DNA from: Gordonia desulfuricans NBRC 100010
Lineage (GTDB): Bacteria > Actinomycetota > Actinomycetes > Mycobacteriales > Mycobacteriaceae
Length of the DNA: 49,370 bases
Assembly: GCF_001485495.1 (NCBI RefSeq)
Contig: NZ_BCNF01000071.1
Coordinates: 1 to 49,370, forward strand
Reading direction: 5' to 3'
Shown: positions 32,601 through 47,600 of the stretch, piece after piece
How positions within the stretch are numbered: the stretch's first letter is position 1
Layout of the letters: each line of letters starts with the position of its first letter
The notes under the pieces: generated by a model
What the model was told of the DNA's origin: nothing
What the model saw: the letters and a program-made list of their open reading frames with translations, nothing else
Database searches by the model: none
Position numbers and translations under genes: made by a program

Positions 32601-35600
32601 CGAACTGGCACAGCTGTTCTCCGAGGTGCTCGGAGTGCCGCGGGTGGGCGCCGACGACAGCTTCTTCACCCTCGGCGGCGACAGCATCCTGTCGATCCAG
32701 CTGGTGGCCCGGGCCAAGGCGAGCGGACTGGCCTTCTCGACCCAGGATGTGTTCGAGCACAAGACCGTCGCCGCCCTCGCCGCCGTGGCCACCGATCTCA
32801 CCGACGACGCGGGGCTGCCCGAACTGCCCGGCGGTGGCGTCGGATCGATCCCGCTGTCGCCGATCATGCATGCGATGCTCGACCGCGGACCCGTCGACCG
32901 TTTCACCCAGGCCGCCCTGGTGGAACTGCCCGACGGTCTCACCCGTCCCGACCTGGTGCGTGCGCTGCAGGCACTGGTGGACCACCACGACATCCTGCGC
33001 GCGCGGCTCGTCGACGGGCAGCCGGGCGAGACCCACATCGAGGTCGGTGCCCCGGGGACGGTCGACGCCGCGCAGGTGCTGGACCTGGTGTGGCTCGACC
33101 GGCGTGACGCCGACGAGATCGACCATCACCTGCAGGTCGCGGCCGATACGCTCGATCCGCGCGCCGGTGCGATGATCCGATTCGTGTGGATGTCCGAGGC
33201 CGACGACACGCAACCGGATCTGATGTGGCTGGTCATCCATCACCTCGCCGTCGACGGGGTGTCGTGGCGCATCCTGCTCACCGGCCTCGCCCAGGCCTGG
33301 CAGCAGATCGCCGGCGGCGCCGACCCGGCACTCGGTGACCCGACGACGTCGGTGCGCCGGTGGGTCCACGGCCTGCTCGAGCACTCGTCCGAGCGCACCG
33401 CCGCCGAGCTCGATCGGTGGACCGCGGTACTCGAACCGGGGGAGCGGCTGCTCGGCGATCGTGGGCTCGACCCCGATCGCGACGTGCTCGCCACCGCCGG
33501 ATGCGTGCGGATGCGCATGCCGGCCGAGGTCACCGAAGCGGTCCTCACCACCGTCCCCGCCCGGTTCCACGGCGGCGCCAACGACGCGCTGCTCGCCGCC
33601 CTGGTGCTCGCGCTGGCGCGGTGGCGCCGGCGCCACGGTGTCACCGGCACCGGGATAGACGAGCTGATCGCACTCGAGGGCCACGGCCGCGAAGAGGCCG
33701 CCGTGCCCGGGGCCGACCTGACCGGGACGGTCGGATGGTTCACCTCCCGTTTCCCGGTCCGGCTCGACCTCGACGGCGTCGACGTCGACGATGCCTTCGC
33801 CGGCGGGGCCGCCGCCGGACAGGCGATCCGGCAGGTGAAGGAACAGCTGCGGGCGGTGCCCGACAACGGGATCGGTTTCGGCATGGTCCGGTACCTCGAC
33901 CCGGTGGGTCGCGCCGAACTCGGCGGCCGGGCCGAACCACAGATCAGCTTCAACTACCTGGGCCGGGCCGGCACCGGTGACCACGCCGGTCCCTGGGCGC
34001 CGTCCGGCGAGTTCGACTCGCTGGTCGGCACCGGTGCGCCGCAGATGGCGCTGCCGGCGGTCCTGGACATCAACGCGATCGCCGCGCCGGGGCCGGACGG
34101 TCTGGAACTCGATGCGACGTGGGAGTTCGCCTCGCTGGTCCTGCACCACGACGACGTCGAGGAACTCGCCGGTCTGTGGGCGCAGGCCCTCGAGGCACTG
34201 GCCCGGCATGTGCGGGCCGACGACGCCGGCGGGCACACCCCGTCGGACTTCGGTCTGGTCGCCACATCGCAGACCGAGATCGACGGCTGGACCCGGGAGT
34301 ATCCGTCGCTGACCGACGTGTGGCCGCTGACCGCACTGCAATCGGGGCTGCTGTTCCACGCGCTCTACGACGATGCGCTCGAGGCGTCGGATCACATCGC
34401 CCGCGAGGACGGCTACACCGTGCAGGCCGAACTGACCCTCGGCGGATCGCTGCACCCCGACCGGATGCGGCGGGCCGCCCAGCGGCTCGTCGACCGGCAC
34501 GACAGCCTCCGGGTGGCCTTCGTCGAGACCGGGACCGGGCCGCGACAGCTCGTCCTGCGCGACGTCGAGGTCGACTGGACCGACTCCGATGTCACCGGCA
34601 TCGACGACCCCGGGGAACGGGAACGGCAACTGCGCCGGCTCGTCGCGGAATCGGCGGCCCCGTTCGACCTCGCGCATCCGCCGCTGCTGCGCTTCCACCT
34701 CATCCGCGTCGCGCGGGGGGCCGACCGCGACGCCGACCGGTACCTGCTGGTGCTCACCAATCACCACATCGTGCTCGACGGCTGGTCGGCGCCGCTGCTG
34801 ATCCACGAACTGTTGCTGCACTACATCGCCGACGGCGAGCCGGCCGAACTGCCGCAGCCGCGGTCCTTCCGCGACTACCTGCTGTGGCTGCACTCCCGAG
34901 ACCACGACGCGGCGCGTACGGCGTGGCAGGAGATGCTCGCCGAGATCGAGAGCCCGACACGCCTGACCGGTGCCGCCGGCACGACGGCCGGCGGCGACAT
35001 CGGCGAGACCGAGATCGTCCTCGATCCGGCCACCACCGACGCGATCCTCGGCCTCGGACGCACACACGAGGTCACCGCCAACACCTCGATCCAGGTGGCC
35101 TGGGCCCTGGTGCTGTCGGCGATGACCGGGCGGACCGACGTGGTGTTCGGCAACACGGTGTCCGATCGTCCGGCCCACATCCCCGGCATCGAGCGGATGG
35201 TGGGACTGTTCATCAACACCCTCCCGGTGCGGGTCCGCCTCGATCCCGCCGAGAGCATCGTCGAACTGCTCGCCCGCACGCAGACCGAACAGGCCGCGTT
35301 GCTCGATCACCGGCACGTCGGGCTGGCCGAACTGCAGCGGACCACCGGCGTGGCCGACATGTTCGACACCGTGACGGTCCTCGAGTCCTATCCGGTGGAC
35401 ACCGATGCGGTGGGGCAGACGCTGGCCGATGCCGGGCTGCGCTGGGTCGACCTGGTCGCCCACGACGCCACCCCGTACCCGGTCAGCCTCCAGGTCACCC
35501 CGCCGCGCCCGGGCACCGCGGGCGCCGGGAGCCGTGGTGGCTCCGCCGACGAGACACCCGGCGGGTACGTGCTCACCGTGCGGTACGCCGTCGACCGCAT

Positions 35601-38600
35601 CGACGCCGAGGCCGCCGGTGCCCTGCTCGACCGCTTCGTCGGGCTGCTGCGTCAGATCGCCACCGATCCGGGCCGCAAGGTCGGTGCGGTGACCTCGTGC
35701 GGGCACGGCGAGCACGCCGAGCTGTCGGCGGCCGGGACGACCGGCGAATCCGGTGCGTCGCAGCAGCCGGTCCGGCTGCTGCGTGACATCCTCGCCGACT
35801 CCGCCCGCCGGCACCCGGATGCGGTGGCGGTGCGTGCCGACGGCACCACGCTCACCTACCGCGAACTCGCCCACCGTGCCGATCGGGTCGCCGCCGAACT
35901 CATCCGGCGCGGTGCGGGTCCGGAATCCTTTGTCGCACTGGCCGTTCCGCGTTCGGCGGACCTCGTCGTGGCGATCTGGGCGGTGGCACGAACCGGTGCC
36001 GCCTTCGTCGCCCTCGATCCGGGCAACCCCGCACACCGTCTCGCCGAGCTGATCTCCGACGCGGGCTGCACCCTCGGGGTGACCCGGGCCGCCGTCACCC
36101 CGAACCTGCCGGCCGGAGTCGACTGGCTGGTGCTCGACGCACCGGCCGGCCGGGCCGGGACGGGGTCGGCCGGGACGGGCCCGGACGATGCCGTCACCGC
36201 CGCGATCGCCGCCGACGGACTCCGGCCCGACAATGCCGCCTACCTGATCTTCACCTCCGGTTCCACCGGCAAGCCCAAGGCCGTTCTGATCAGCCACCGA
36301 GGACTGGCCGATCGTGTTGCCGCACAAGCCCACTCCTTCGGGGTGCGCCCCGGCTCGACGGTGCTGCAGGTGGCGTCGCCGGGGTTCGACGCCTGCGTCT
36401 CCGAGGTGCTGCTCGCCCTGGGCAACGGCGGCGGTCTCGTGGTGGCACCGCCCGAGGTGTACGGCGGTACCGATCTCGAGGAACTCGCTCGGGCAGAACA
36501 CATCTCGCATGCGATCATCACCCCGTCGGCACTCAACACGATGGACCCGACGCGTCTGGCGTCGACGGCGACCATCGCCGTGGTCGGTGAGGCGACCGGT
36601 GCCGACATCGTCAACCGGTGGTCGCCGGGCCGTCGACTGATGAACCACTACGGACCGACCGAGGCCACCATCTGGGCCACCGGGGCCGACGACCTGGCCC
36701 CGGGACGGCCGGTGACCATCGGCCGGCCGATCCAGGGTGTGTCGGTGTCGGTTCTCGACGCCTGGCTGCGGCCGGTCCCGGTGGGGGTGGCCGGCGAGCT
36801 CTACCTCGGCGGTCCCGGACTCGCCCGCGGATACCATGCCCGACCGGGGATCACCGCAGCACGTTTCGTCGCGGACCCGAGGTCGGCGACCGGCGAACGG
36901 ATCTACCGCACCGGCGACTCGGTGCGGTGGGTGCGCGGCCGGGACGGCCTCGAGCTGGACTATCTCGGACGCAACGATCAGCAGGTCAAGATCCGCGGAC
37001 TGCGGATCGAGACCGGCGACATCGACGCCCATCTCGGACGCCACCGGGAGGTGGCCCAGGTCGCCACCGTGGTCCAGCCGGGACCGGCGGGTCAGCCGGT
37101 GCTGGTGTCCTATGTGGTCGGCGCACCGGGACAGACTCTGGACGTCGGGGCGCTGCACGACGGACTCGCCGACACCCTGCCGCAGTACATGTCGCCGGCC
37201 GCGATCGTCGAGTTGGAGTCGATGCCGTTGACCCGGACCGGCAAGATCGACCGGAAGGCGCTTCCCCCGTGGGACTTCCGTTCCGAGGAGGAGGGCGGCC
37301 GGACGCCCTCGACCCCGGCCGAGGTGGTGTTCGCGCACCTGTTCGCCGAGGTCCTGCGCCTCGACCAGGTGACCGCCGACAGCAACTTCTTCACCCTCGG
37401 CGGCGACAGCATCGTCTCGATGCAGCTGGTCGCGCTCGCCAAGGCTGCCGGATTCGCCATCACGCCACGCGATGTCTTCGAGGCCAAGACGGTGGCCGCC
37501 ATCGCCGAGCTCGCGGCCCTGCGCAGCGCCGACGACGCCCCGGTGCCCGATGCGCCGGTCTCGGCCTCGGACCCGCGGTTCGCCGACATCGACCACACCG
37601 ATCTCGAGGCGCTCCGGCATCGCTATCCGACACTGTCGGAGGTGTGGCCGTTGTCGCCGACGCAGGCGGGAATCCACTTCCACTCGTCACTGGACCCCGA
37701 TGCCCGTGACAACTACACCGTGCAGTCGACCATCGCCTTGTCCGGCGACGTCGACGGTGCCCGGCTGCGCCGGGCCGCGCAGGCCCTCGTCGACCGCCAC
37801 GACATCCTGCGCGCCGGATTCGCCGAGACATCGCGGGGCCCGCGCCAGATCGTGGTCGCCGACGCCGAGGTGGCCTTCCGTGAGATCGACCTGGTCGGTG
37901 ACGTCCCCACCGAGAGCGCTGAGCGCGTCGTCGCCGAGAGTGCCGCCGCCGCTTTCGATCTGAGTGTCCCATCACTGATCCGGTTCACCCTGGTCCGCCG
38001 TGATGTGGGGTCGTTCGTGCTGCACATCACCAACCACCATGTGATCCTCGACGGCTGGTCGATGCCGCTGCTGATGCGTGAACTGCTCGAATACTACGGA
38101 GATCCGGAGCGCATCGCGGTGGCCGGGCCCGCACCGTCCTACCGTGACCATCTGGTCTGGCTGGCCGGGCAGGACCACGAGGGTTCGACGACCGCCTGGG
38201 CGCAGGCCTACGCCGACGTCGAGGCGCCCACCCGGGTCTCCCGTGGCGGTGCGGCGATGGCCGATGCCGCCGTCGGTGAGGTCGTGGTGGAGCTCCCATC
38301 CGAGGAGTTCGGTCGATTGCGTTCGGTCACAGCAGATTCCGCAGTGACCATCGGTACCGCACTGTCCACCGCGTGGTCGCTGGTCCTGCGAGTGCTGACC
38401 GGCGAGACCGACGTGATCCTCGGTTCTGCGGTCGCCGGCCGGCCGGCGGCGTTGCCGGGTGCGGAGCAGGCGCTGGGCATGTTCCTGAACACAGTGCCGG
38501 TCCGGGCGCGGCTCGAACCCGCATTGTCGTTGCAGGAGTTGCTGATCCAGGTGCAGGAGGGCAACGCGCGGCTCCTCGACCACCACTACGTGGGGCTGCC

Positions 38601-41600
38601 CGCCATCCACCGCGCCGCCGGTGTCTCGGATCTCTTCGACACCGCGCTGGCATTCCAGTCCTTCCCGCTGCACGCGGCGGCCCTGCAACAGCTGGTCGAC
38701 TCGGCGGGACTGCGGGTCGACGGCATCAGCGGTATCGACGCAACACCGTATCCGCTGAGTGTGGTCGTCGCACCGAATCTCGATGCCCGGAACCGGACCG
38801 AGGAACCGACATCCGACGGCGCCGACGACGGGAGGCAGGGCGGCGCGGCACTGACCATCACCCTGCGGTACCGGCGTGACGAGTTCGACGCCGTACAGGC
38901 CCGCGAGATCATCGACCGCTTCGTCGAATACCTGACCTGTATCGCCGCCGAGCCCCAGACCCGGCTGGGTATGCTCACCCAGGACGTGGCGGGTGTCCAG
39001 TGGCCGCGGACTGCCACATGCGATGCGGCGGTGCCGGTTTCGACGACCCTGGGTGAGATCCTCACCGCGTCCGCCCGCCGTTCCCCCGACGAGATCGCGG
39101 TGCGCAGCGGAGGCACCGGGATGTCGTATCGCGAGCTCGACGAGCAGTCGAACCGACTGGCCCGCCACCTCCTGCGGCACGCGCAACGACCACAGGGCGT
39201 GGTGGCGTGCGTGCTGCCACGATCGCCGCAGGCGGTCGTCGCGATCTGGGCCGCGGCCAAGGCCGGTGTGCCGTTCCTGCCGATCGACCCGGGCCTGCCC
39301 GCCGAACGCATCGGCTTCCTGCTCACCGATTGTGCGGTGACCCTCGGGTTCACCCTGGCCCAGGTGCGCGACGGTCTGCCCGGCGGAGTCGACTGGCTGG
39401 TCCTCGACGATCAACACGCCGTCGACCGCCTCGCCGCGGAATCGGCCGCGCCGATCACCGACGCCGAGCGCGGCGGCCCGATCCGCCTCGCCGACACCGC
39501 CTATGTGATCTACACGTCCGGTTCGACCGGAACCCCCAAGGGAGTGCGTGTCAGCCATCGCGGCCTGGCACACCTCGTCGCCGCACAACGCCGGGTCCTC
39601 GACGTCGGCCCCGCCGCACGGGTACTGCAGGTGGCCTCACCGGGATTCGACGCCTCGGTGTTCGAACTGCTGATGGCACACGGGTCCGGCGGACGCCTCG
39701 TGGTGTCGCCGGCCGACGTCTACGGCGGACCCGAACTGGCCGAACTGATCCGCTGCGAGGCCGTCACCCACGCCGTCCTGACCCCGTCGGCGCTGGCCAC
39801 GGTGCCGACCGACCCCGAGGACGACGAGGCCGACGCCCACCGCACGGGACCGGCCACCCTGCGGGTGCTGGCCACCGCGGGTGAGTCGGTCGGCCCGCAA
39901 CTGATCGACCGGTGGGCACCGGGCCGCATCATGGTCAACCTGTACGGGCCCACCGAGTCCACCATCTGGGCGACTGCGAGCGAACCCCTCCATCCGGGTG
40001 GACCGGTCACGATCGGCACCGCGGTGGGGCCGGTCGGCGTCACCGTCCTCGACACCTGGATGCGGCCGGTGCCGCAGGGCATCGCCGGCGAGCTGTACCT
40101 GGTGGGCCCCGGTCTCGCCGACGGCTACATCGGCAGGCCCGGGACCACCGCGACCCGGTTCGTGCCCTGCCCGTTCGGTGACCCCGGTGACCGGATGTAC
40201 CGGACCGGCGACATCGTCCGACGGAATGCCGATCACCAACTGGAGTTCTTGGGCCGCAACGACTTCCAGGTCAAGGTGCGTGGCACACGCGTCGAGGTGG
40301 GCGAGATCGACGCACTGCTGGGCGAGCGCGACGACGTCGACTACGCCGTCACCGTCGGACGCAGCCGCGCCGGTGCCGGGGCCGGGCACATGTTGGTCTC
40401 CTATGTGGTGGCGGCGCCGGGGACGACACTGTCGAGTACCCGGCTGCGTGCGGCGCTGGCCGAGAAACTGCCCGCCTACATGGTGCCGGCGGCGGTCGTC
40501 GTCCTCGACGAGATCCCGATGACCCGCACCGGCAAACTGGACCGGGCGGGCCTACCCGAGCCGGTCTTCGCCGCAAGCGAGTTCCGGGCGCCGGCGAACC
40601 CGATGGAAACGGCGGTCGCCGCCGCGTTCGAGCATGTGCTCGACGTCCCGCGCGTCGGCGCCGACGACGACTTCTTCGCCCTCGGCGGCGACTCGCTGAG
40701 CGCCTCGGTGGTCGTCGCACGGCTTGGCGAGGTGGTCGGCACACGGGTTCCGGTACGCGCGGTGTTCGATGCACCCACCGTCGGTGCGCTGGCGGTCCTG
40801 GTGGGGTCGCTCGACGGCGGCGGACGCATCCCGCTGACCGCCGGACCCCGACCGGAACTGGTGCCGCTGTCACCGGCACAGCAACGGATGTGGTTCCTCA
40901 ACCGGATGGAACCGGAATCGGCCGCCTACAACATCCCGGTGATCCTGCGACTGTCCGGACGGCTCGACGTCGCCGCGCTGCGGGACGCATTGTCGGATGT
41001 GACCGCGCGGCACGAGGTGCTGCGCACGATCTATCCCGACACCGCCGGCGAGCCGCGGCAGCAGATCCTGGATCGGGCCCCGATCGAGGTGGACGTGCAG
41101 ACGGTGGCGGCGGCCGCGGTCGCCGACACCGTGGGCGAGTTCGTGCGCCGCGGATTCGACGTGACCGCCCACGTGCCGATGCGGGTGGCGCTGTTCGAGA
41201 TCGTCGACGGCGAGGCGTCCGGCCGGGTCGCGGAGGGGGCGGCGGACCGGACCGCCGAGTTCCTGCTGGTGCTGGTGGTCCATCACATCGCCGGCGACGG
41301 ACAGTCGATGGTGCCGCTGTCGCGCGATGTGATGACGGCCTATGCCACGCGCCGCGACGGCCGCGCCCCCGGATGGGAACCGCTGTCGGTGCAGTACGCC
41401 GACTACGCCCTGTGGCAGCGCGAGGTGCTCGGTGCCGCCGAGGACGCCCAGTCGCTGATGCGCGCGCAACTCGACTTCTGGCGGAGCTCGCTGGCCGGGG
41501 CACCCGATGTGCTGGATCTGCCCACCGACCGGCCACGGCCCGCGGTGGCGACCTTCGCCGGGGGGTCGGTGCCGGTGGAGATCGGACCGGAACTGCACTC

Positions 41601-44600
41601 CCGGCTGCTCACCCTGGCGCGTTCGCGTGGAGCCTCGCTGTTCCTGGTCCTGCACGCCGCCCTGGCGACCGTGCTGGCACGGCTGAGCGGCGGCGACGAC
41701 ATCGTCGTCGGCACACCGGTCGCCGGTCGCGGTGAGCCGGGGCTCGACGACCTGGTCGGGATGTTCGTCAACACCCTGGCCCTGCGGACCGCCGTCACCG
41801 GCGACGAGTCCTTCGCCGAACTGCTCGACCGGGTGCGCGACGCCGACCTGCAGGCCTTCGAGCACGCCGACGTCCCCTTCGAGCGGATCGTCGAGGAACT
41901 CAATCCCGAACGCTCCACCGCCCACCATCCGCTGTTCGGGGTGGCCCTCGCGCTGCAGAACCTGTCGAAGGTCCACGTGGAACTGCCCGAGGTGACCGTC
42001 TCGCGGGCACAGGCCGACACCGGGATCTGCCAGTTCGACCTGCAGCTGGTGATCGCCGACGAGTACGGAACCGACGCCAACGGGAAACCCGTCGTCGCGC
42101 AGGGTATCTCGGGGAGCATGATGTTCGCCCGCGACCTCTTCGACGCCGCGACGGTCGCCGGATTCGTCCGACGGCTCCAGCGGGTCCTCGAAGCGGTCGT
42201 CGACGATGCGACGACGCCGATCGGCGACATCGACTGGCTCGACACCGACGAACGCACGATGCTGCTGTCGCAGGTCGGAGCCCGCACGGCGACATCGCCG
42301 ACCCTGCTGCCGGAGGTGTTCGCGGCGGCCGTCGAGCGCAACCCCGACGGTGCCGCGGTGATCTCCGGTGAGACGGTGCTCTCCTACACCGAACTCGACC
42401 GCCGGTCGAACCGTCTGGCACGCCACCTGATCGGCCTCGGCGCAGCTCCCGAACGGCCGGTGGCGGTCGCGATCGAGCGGTCGGCGGAATCGGTGGTGGC
42501 CTGGTGGGCCGTGGTCAAGACCGGTGCGCCCTACGTGCCGGTGGATCCGCACTACCCGAGCACACGGATCGAGCAGATGGTCTCGGATTCGGGTGCGGTG
42601 CTGGGGATCACCACATCGGCTGCCCGCGTCGCCCTCCCCGACACCCTCGACTGGATCATGCCCGCGGACGCCGACGTGGCCACCCGGATCGACGGCCTCC
42701 CCGCGACACCGATCGGGCAGGACGAGTGCGAACATCCGGTGCGTGCCACCAACACGGCCTGGGTGGTCTTCACCTCCGGCTCGACCGGAGTGCCGAAGGG
42801 GGTGGCCGTCAGCCACGCCGGCATCGCCGACTACCTGTCCACCCTGCACGTGGACGCCGAGATCGGTGCCACCTCGCGCGTGCTGCACTTCGCCTCACCG
42901 TCGTTCGACGCGTCACTGCTGGAGATCCTGCTCGCGGTGAGTGCCTCCTCGGCGCTGGTGGTGGCCCCCACCGGGATGCGCGGCGGCGACGAGCTGGCCG
43001 ATCTGCTTCGCGCACAACGGGTCACACATGCCTTCGTCACCCCAGCCGCGCTGGCCTCGGTGGAACCCGACGGACTGGAGCATCTGCGTGTGGTGATGTC
43101 CGGCGGTGACGAGGTGCCGACCGATCTGGTGACCCGATGGCTGGAGGCAGATTCGGCCCGCGCCCGGCAGTTCCGGGTGCTCTACGGTCCGACCGAGACC
43201 ACCGTCGTCGCCACCGCCACCGAACCGCTGCAGGTGGGCGAACGCTCCACCATCGGTGCGCCGCTGGCCGGGATGCAGGCACTGGTGCTCGACGCCCGGA
43301 TGCAGCCGGTACCGGTCGGTGTCGCCGGCGAGCTCTACCTGGCCGGGCCCGCCCTGGCACGCGGCTACCTGAACCGGTCCGGCGTCACCGCGTCGCGATT
43401 CGTGGCACACCCCTTCGGCCGGCCCGGACAGCGGATCTACCGCACCGGCGACGTCGTCCGCCGCAACCGCTCGGGTGCACTGGAGTTCATCGGCCGCAAC
43501 GACTTCCAGGTCAAGATCCACGGATTCCGGGTGGAACTCGGGGAGATCGACGCCGCCCTCGGCGCCTACGCCGACGTGTCCTTCGCGACGACGGTGCCGC
43601 GCCGGGACGACGCCGTCGGGGTGCGTCTGGTGTCCTATGTGGTGCCCGCACCCGGTGCGGTGGTGGTGGGGGAGAAGCTGCGGGCCCTGCTCACCGAGAC
43701 GTTGCCGTCCTACATGGTGCCGTCGGCGGTGATGGTCCTCGACCGGGTCCCGCTCACGCCGAGCGGCAAACTCGACCGCAAGGCCCTCCCGGCCCCGATG
43801 ATCACCACGCGGGCGTTCCGGGCGCCGGCCTCGCCCGTCGAGGAGATCGTGGCCGGTGTGTTCGCCGACGTCCTCGGCATCACCGGCGGTGTCGGCGCCG
43901 ACGACGACTTCTTCGAACTCGGCGGCAACAGTCTGGCCGCCACCCGGGTCGTCGCCAGGATCGGTGCGGCCCTCGACACCACGGTGCCGGTCTCGATGAT
44001 CTTCGAGGCGTCCACGGTGTCGAAGCTGGCCGCACGGGCCGAATCCCACACCGACACCGGCCGGATCGCGCTGGTCGCACAGGATCGGCCGGAACATATC
44101 CCGCTGTCCTATGCGCAGCAACGGATGTGGTTCCTCAACCAGATCGAACCCGATTCCTCCGCCTACAGCATCCCGATCGTGATGCGGCTGTCCGGCGAAC
44201 TCGACCCCGATGCGCTGCAACTGGCGATCGACGACGTCGTCACCCGCCACGAGGTGCTGCGGACGGTGTACCCGTACGTGGCCGGGGAGCCCAGCCAGCT
44301 CGTCCTGCCCGCCGCCACCGCACGCGTGGTGATGTCGGTGTCGAAGGTGTCGGAATCCGAGCTGTTCCGGGAGGTCTCGGAACTCATGCGGATGCCGTTC
44401 GACGTCACCGCCGAGGTGCCCATGCGGGTGCGGCTCTACGGTCTCGGCGGTGGCGAGTGGGTGCTGGCCGTGGTGCTCCACCACATCTGCGGTGACGGTT
44501 CGTCGTTGACCCCGCTCGCCCGGGACATGATGACCGCCTATGTGGCCCGCGCAGAGGGCAACACCCCCGGATGGGTACCACCGGCGGTGCAGTACGCGGA

Positions 44601-47600
44601 CTATGCGATCTGGCAGCGTGCGGTCCTCGGGTCCGCCGACGACCCGGAATCGACGCTGCGCGCCCAGATCGACTACTGGACAGGACAACTGGCCGATGTG
44701 CCCGCACTGATCGAGCTGCCGGCCGATCGTCCCCGCCCGGCGACACAGTCGTTCGCCGGTGCCGGTGTCCCGCTGGCCGTCGGCGCCGACCTGCACGCCG
44801 CCCTCCAGGTGATCGCACGGGAACACAATGCGACGCTGTTCATGGTGTTCCACGCGGCGCTGGTCGCACTGCTGGCCCGGCTGGCCGTCACCGACGACGT
44901 GGCGATCGGAACCCCGTACGCCGGACGCGGCGAGCGTGAACTCGACGATCTGATCGGCATGTTCGTCAACACCCTCGTGCTGCGGACACAGATCCGGGAC
45001 GGGATGTCGTTCGGCGAACTGATCGAGGACGCGCGGGACACGGATCTGGCGGCCTTCGGACATGCAGACGTCCCGTTCGAGCGGCTCGTCCAGGAGCTGA
45101 ACCCGGTCCGGTCGGACGCCTACAACCCGCTGTTCCAGGTGATGCTGGCGTTCCAGAACGTCTCGACCACCGCGATCGAACTGCCCGCACTGTCGGTGGA
45201 GGCCGTCGAATCCGATACCGGGATGTCGATGTTCGACATGCAGGTGACGGTGTCGGACAGCTACGACGACACCGGGGCACCGGCGGGGATCGCCGGCGAG
45301 ATCACCTTCGCCACCGACCTGTTCGACGCCGCGACGGTGACCACGTTCGCCGAACGGCTGCTGCGGGTGCTCACCGCGCTGTCGGCCGATCCCGGCCGGT
45401 CGATCCACGACGTCGACCTGCTCGACCCCACCGAGCGTGAGGCGGCCCTCGTCCGCTGGAATGCGACCGATCACGCCGTCGACCCCGCGGAGACACTCGC
45501 ATCGCTGTTCGCCGGCGCGGCCGCCCGATTCGCCGACGGCCCGGCCGTCACCGCCGGCGACCTCACCCTAACCTACGCCGAGTTCGCCGGGCGGGTCAAC
45601 CGACTGGCGCGGTGGCTGGTCTCCCGCGGGGTCGGTCCCGATGCCCTGGTCGCGATCCGGATGCGACGTTCCCTCGACCAGATCACCGCGATGTATGCGG
45701 TGCATGCCGCCGGTGGCGGCTACATCCCGATCGACCCGGACCATCCGGCCGACCGGATCGGCCACATGCTCGGCTGCGCCGACCCGGTGGTGGTGCTGAC
45801 CACGCTGGACGGGATCGAGTTGTCGGGGTTCGACGATTCGCCCCTGACCGACGACGACCGGGTCACCGCGGCCGATCCGGATGCCCTGGCCTACCTGCTG
45901 TTCACCTCCGGGTCGACCGGACGGCCGAAGGGCGTTGCCATCTCCCATCGTTCGGCGGTCAACCAGGTGCGCTGGATCAGCGACGAGTACGCCCTGACCG
46001 GCACGGACGTGGTGCTGCAGAAGACCCCGTCCACCTTCGACGTCTCGGTGTGGGAGATCTTCGGGACCCTCGCGGCGGGTGCGCGGCTGGTCGTCGCCCG
46101 TCCGGACGGTCACACCGACCCGGACTACCTCGCCGAGGTGATCGACACCGAACGGGTCACGCTCACCTCGTTCGTCCCGTCGATGCTCGCGGTCTTCGCC
46201 GATGCGCTCGCCCCCGAGGCGGCCACGGTCGATCCGGGTGCGTCGGGGAGATCGTTGGACTCGTTGCGGGCCCTGCTGGTGGCCGGTGAGGCGTTCGGCC
46301 CCGACGTGGTTGCCGCGGCCCACCGTGCACTGCCCGCGGTGGAACTCCACAACCTCTACGGCCCCACCGAGTTCACCGTGCACGCGACGTCGCATCAGGT
46401 GGGTGCGGACGACCACGGGGCGGTGCCGATGGGCACCCCGGTGTGGAACTCCCGGGCCTACGTCCTCGATTCCCGGCTCTGCCCGGTGCCCCCGGGCGTG
46501 ACCGGTGACCTGTACCTGTCGGGTACCCAGGTGGCCCGCGGCTACTTCGGTCGGACCGGCCTGACCGCCGAGCGTTTCGTGGCCGATCCGTTCGTCGCCG
46601 GCGAGCGGATGTACCGCACCGGCGACCTGGTGCGCCGTCGGTCGACCGGGGAGCTGGAATACCTGGGCCGCAGCGACTTCCAGGTGAAGTTGCGTGGCCT
46701 GCGGATCGAGCTCGGTGAGATCGAGGCGGTGTTCGCCGAGCACGAGAGCGTGGCACGGGCGGTCGCGACGGTCACCGCGACCGAGCGGGTCGAATACCTC
46801 GTCGTCTATCTCGTGCCCGCGGCCGGTGCCACCGTCGACACCGCCGAGGTGAGTGCGTTCGCGTCGACGGCACTGCCGGGCTACATGATGCCGACGGCCG
46901 TGATGGTCCTCGACACGGTGCCGCTGACGGCGTCGGGCAAGCTGGACCGGGCCCGGCTGCCCAAGACCGCGCGGCGCACCGACGAGTTCCGGGCACCGGC
47001 AACGGAGTTGGAGGGCGAGATCGCGCGCACCTTCGAGGATGTGCTCGGGGTGGCGCGGGTGGGCGCCGACGACGACTTCTACGCGCTGGGCGGCAACTCG
47101 CTGACCTCGGTTCGGGTGGTCAACTCGCTGAAGAACGAACTGCACGTGGAGATCCCGATCCGCTGGATGCTCTCCGACTCGAGTCCGGCCGACCTCGCAC
47201 GGCGGATCGAGGCCGGTATCCGCAACGGCGGCACGGTGTTCGAGACCGGTGACGGTGGTGCCGCAGACGGCGCCGGCAGCGGGCTCGGACTGGAGGTGCT
47301 GCTGCCGATCCGGACCGGTGGTGACAAGCCGCCGCTGTTCTGCGTCCACCCCGCATCGGGGCTGGCATGGTGCTATCAGACGCTGGGCAGGCAGATCCCC
47401 GACGACCGGCCGGTCTACGGTCTGCAGGCGCCCCAGATCGGCGGGGAGGACCCCGGCCCGACATCGGTGCCGGCGATCGCCCGGCGCTACTTCGACGAGA
47501 TCCGCACGGTGCAGCCACACGGCCCGTACCACCTGTTGGGGTGGTCGCTGGGTGGGGTGATCGCACACGCCGTGGCCGCCGAGATGCGGGCGGCGGGTGA

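Noticed and set aside
31657..37683. Very long open frame (about 2000 codons) antisense to the NRPS
   Set aside because: It is a shadow of high-GC codon use in the NRPS; no ribosome site, no recognisable domain, composition rich in His/Arg/Gly.
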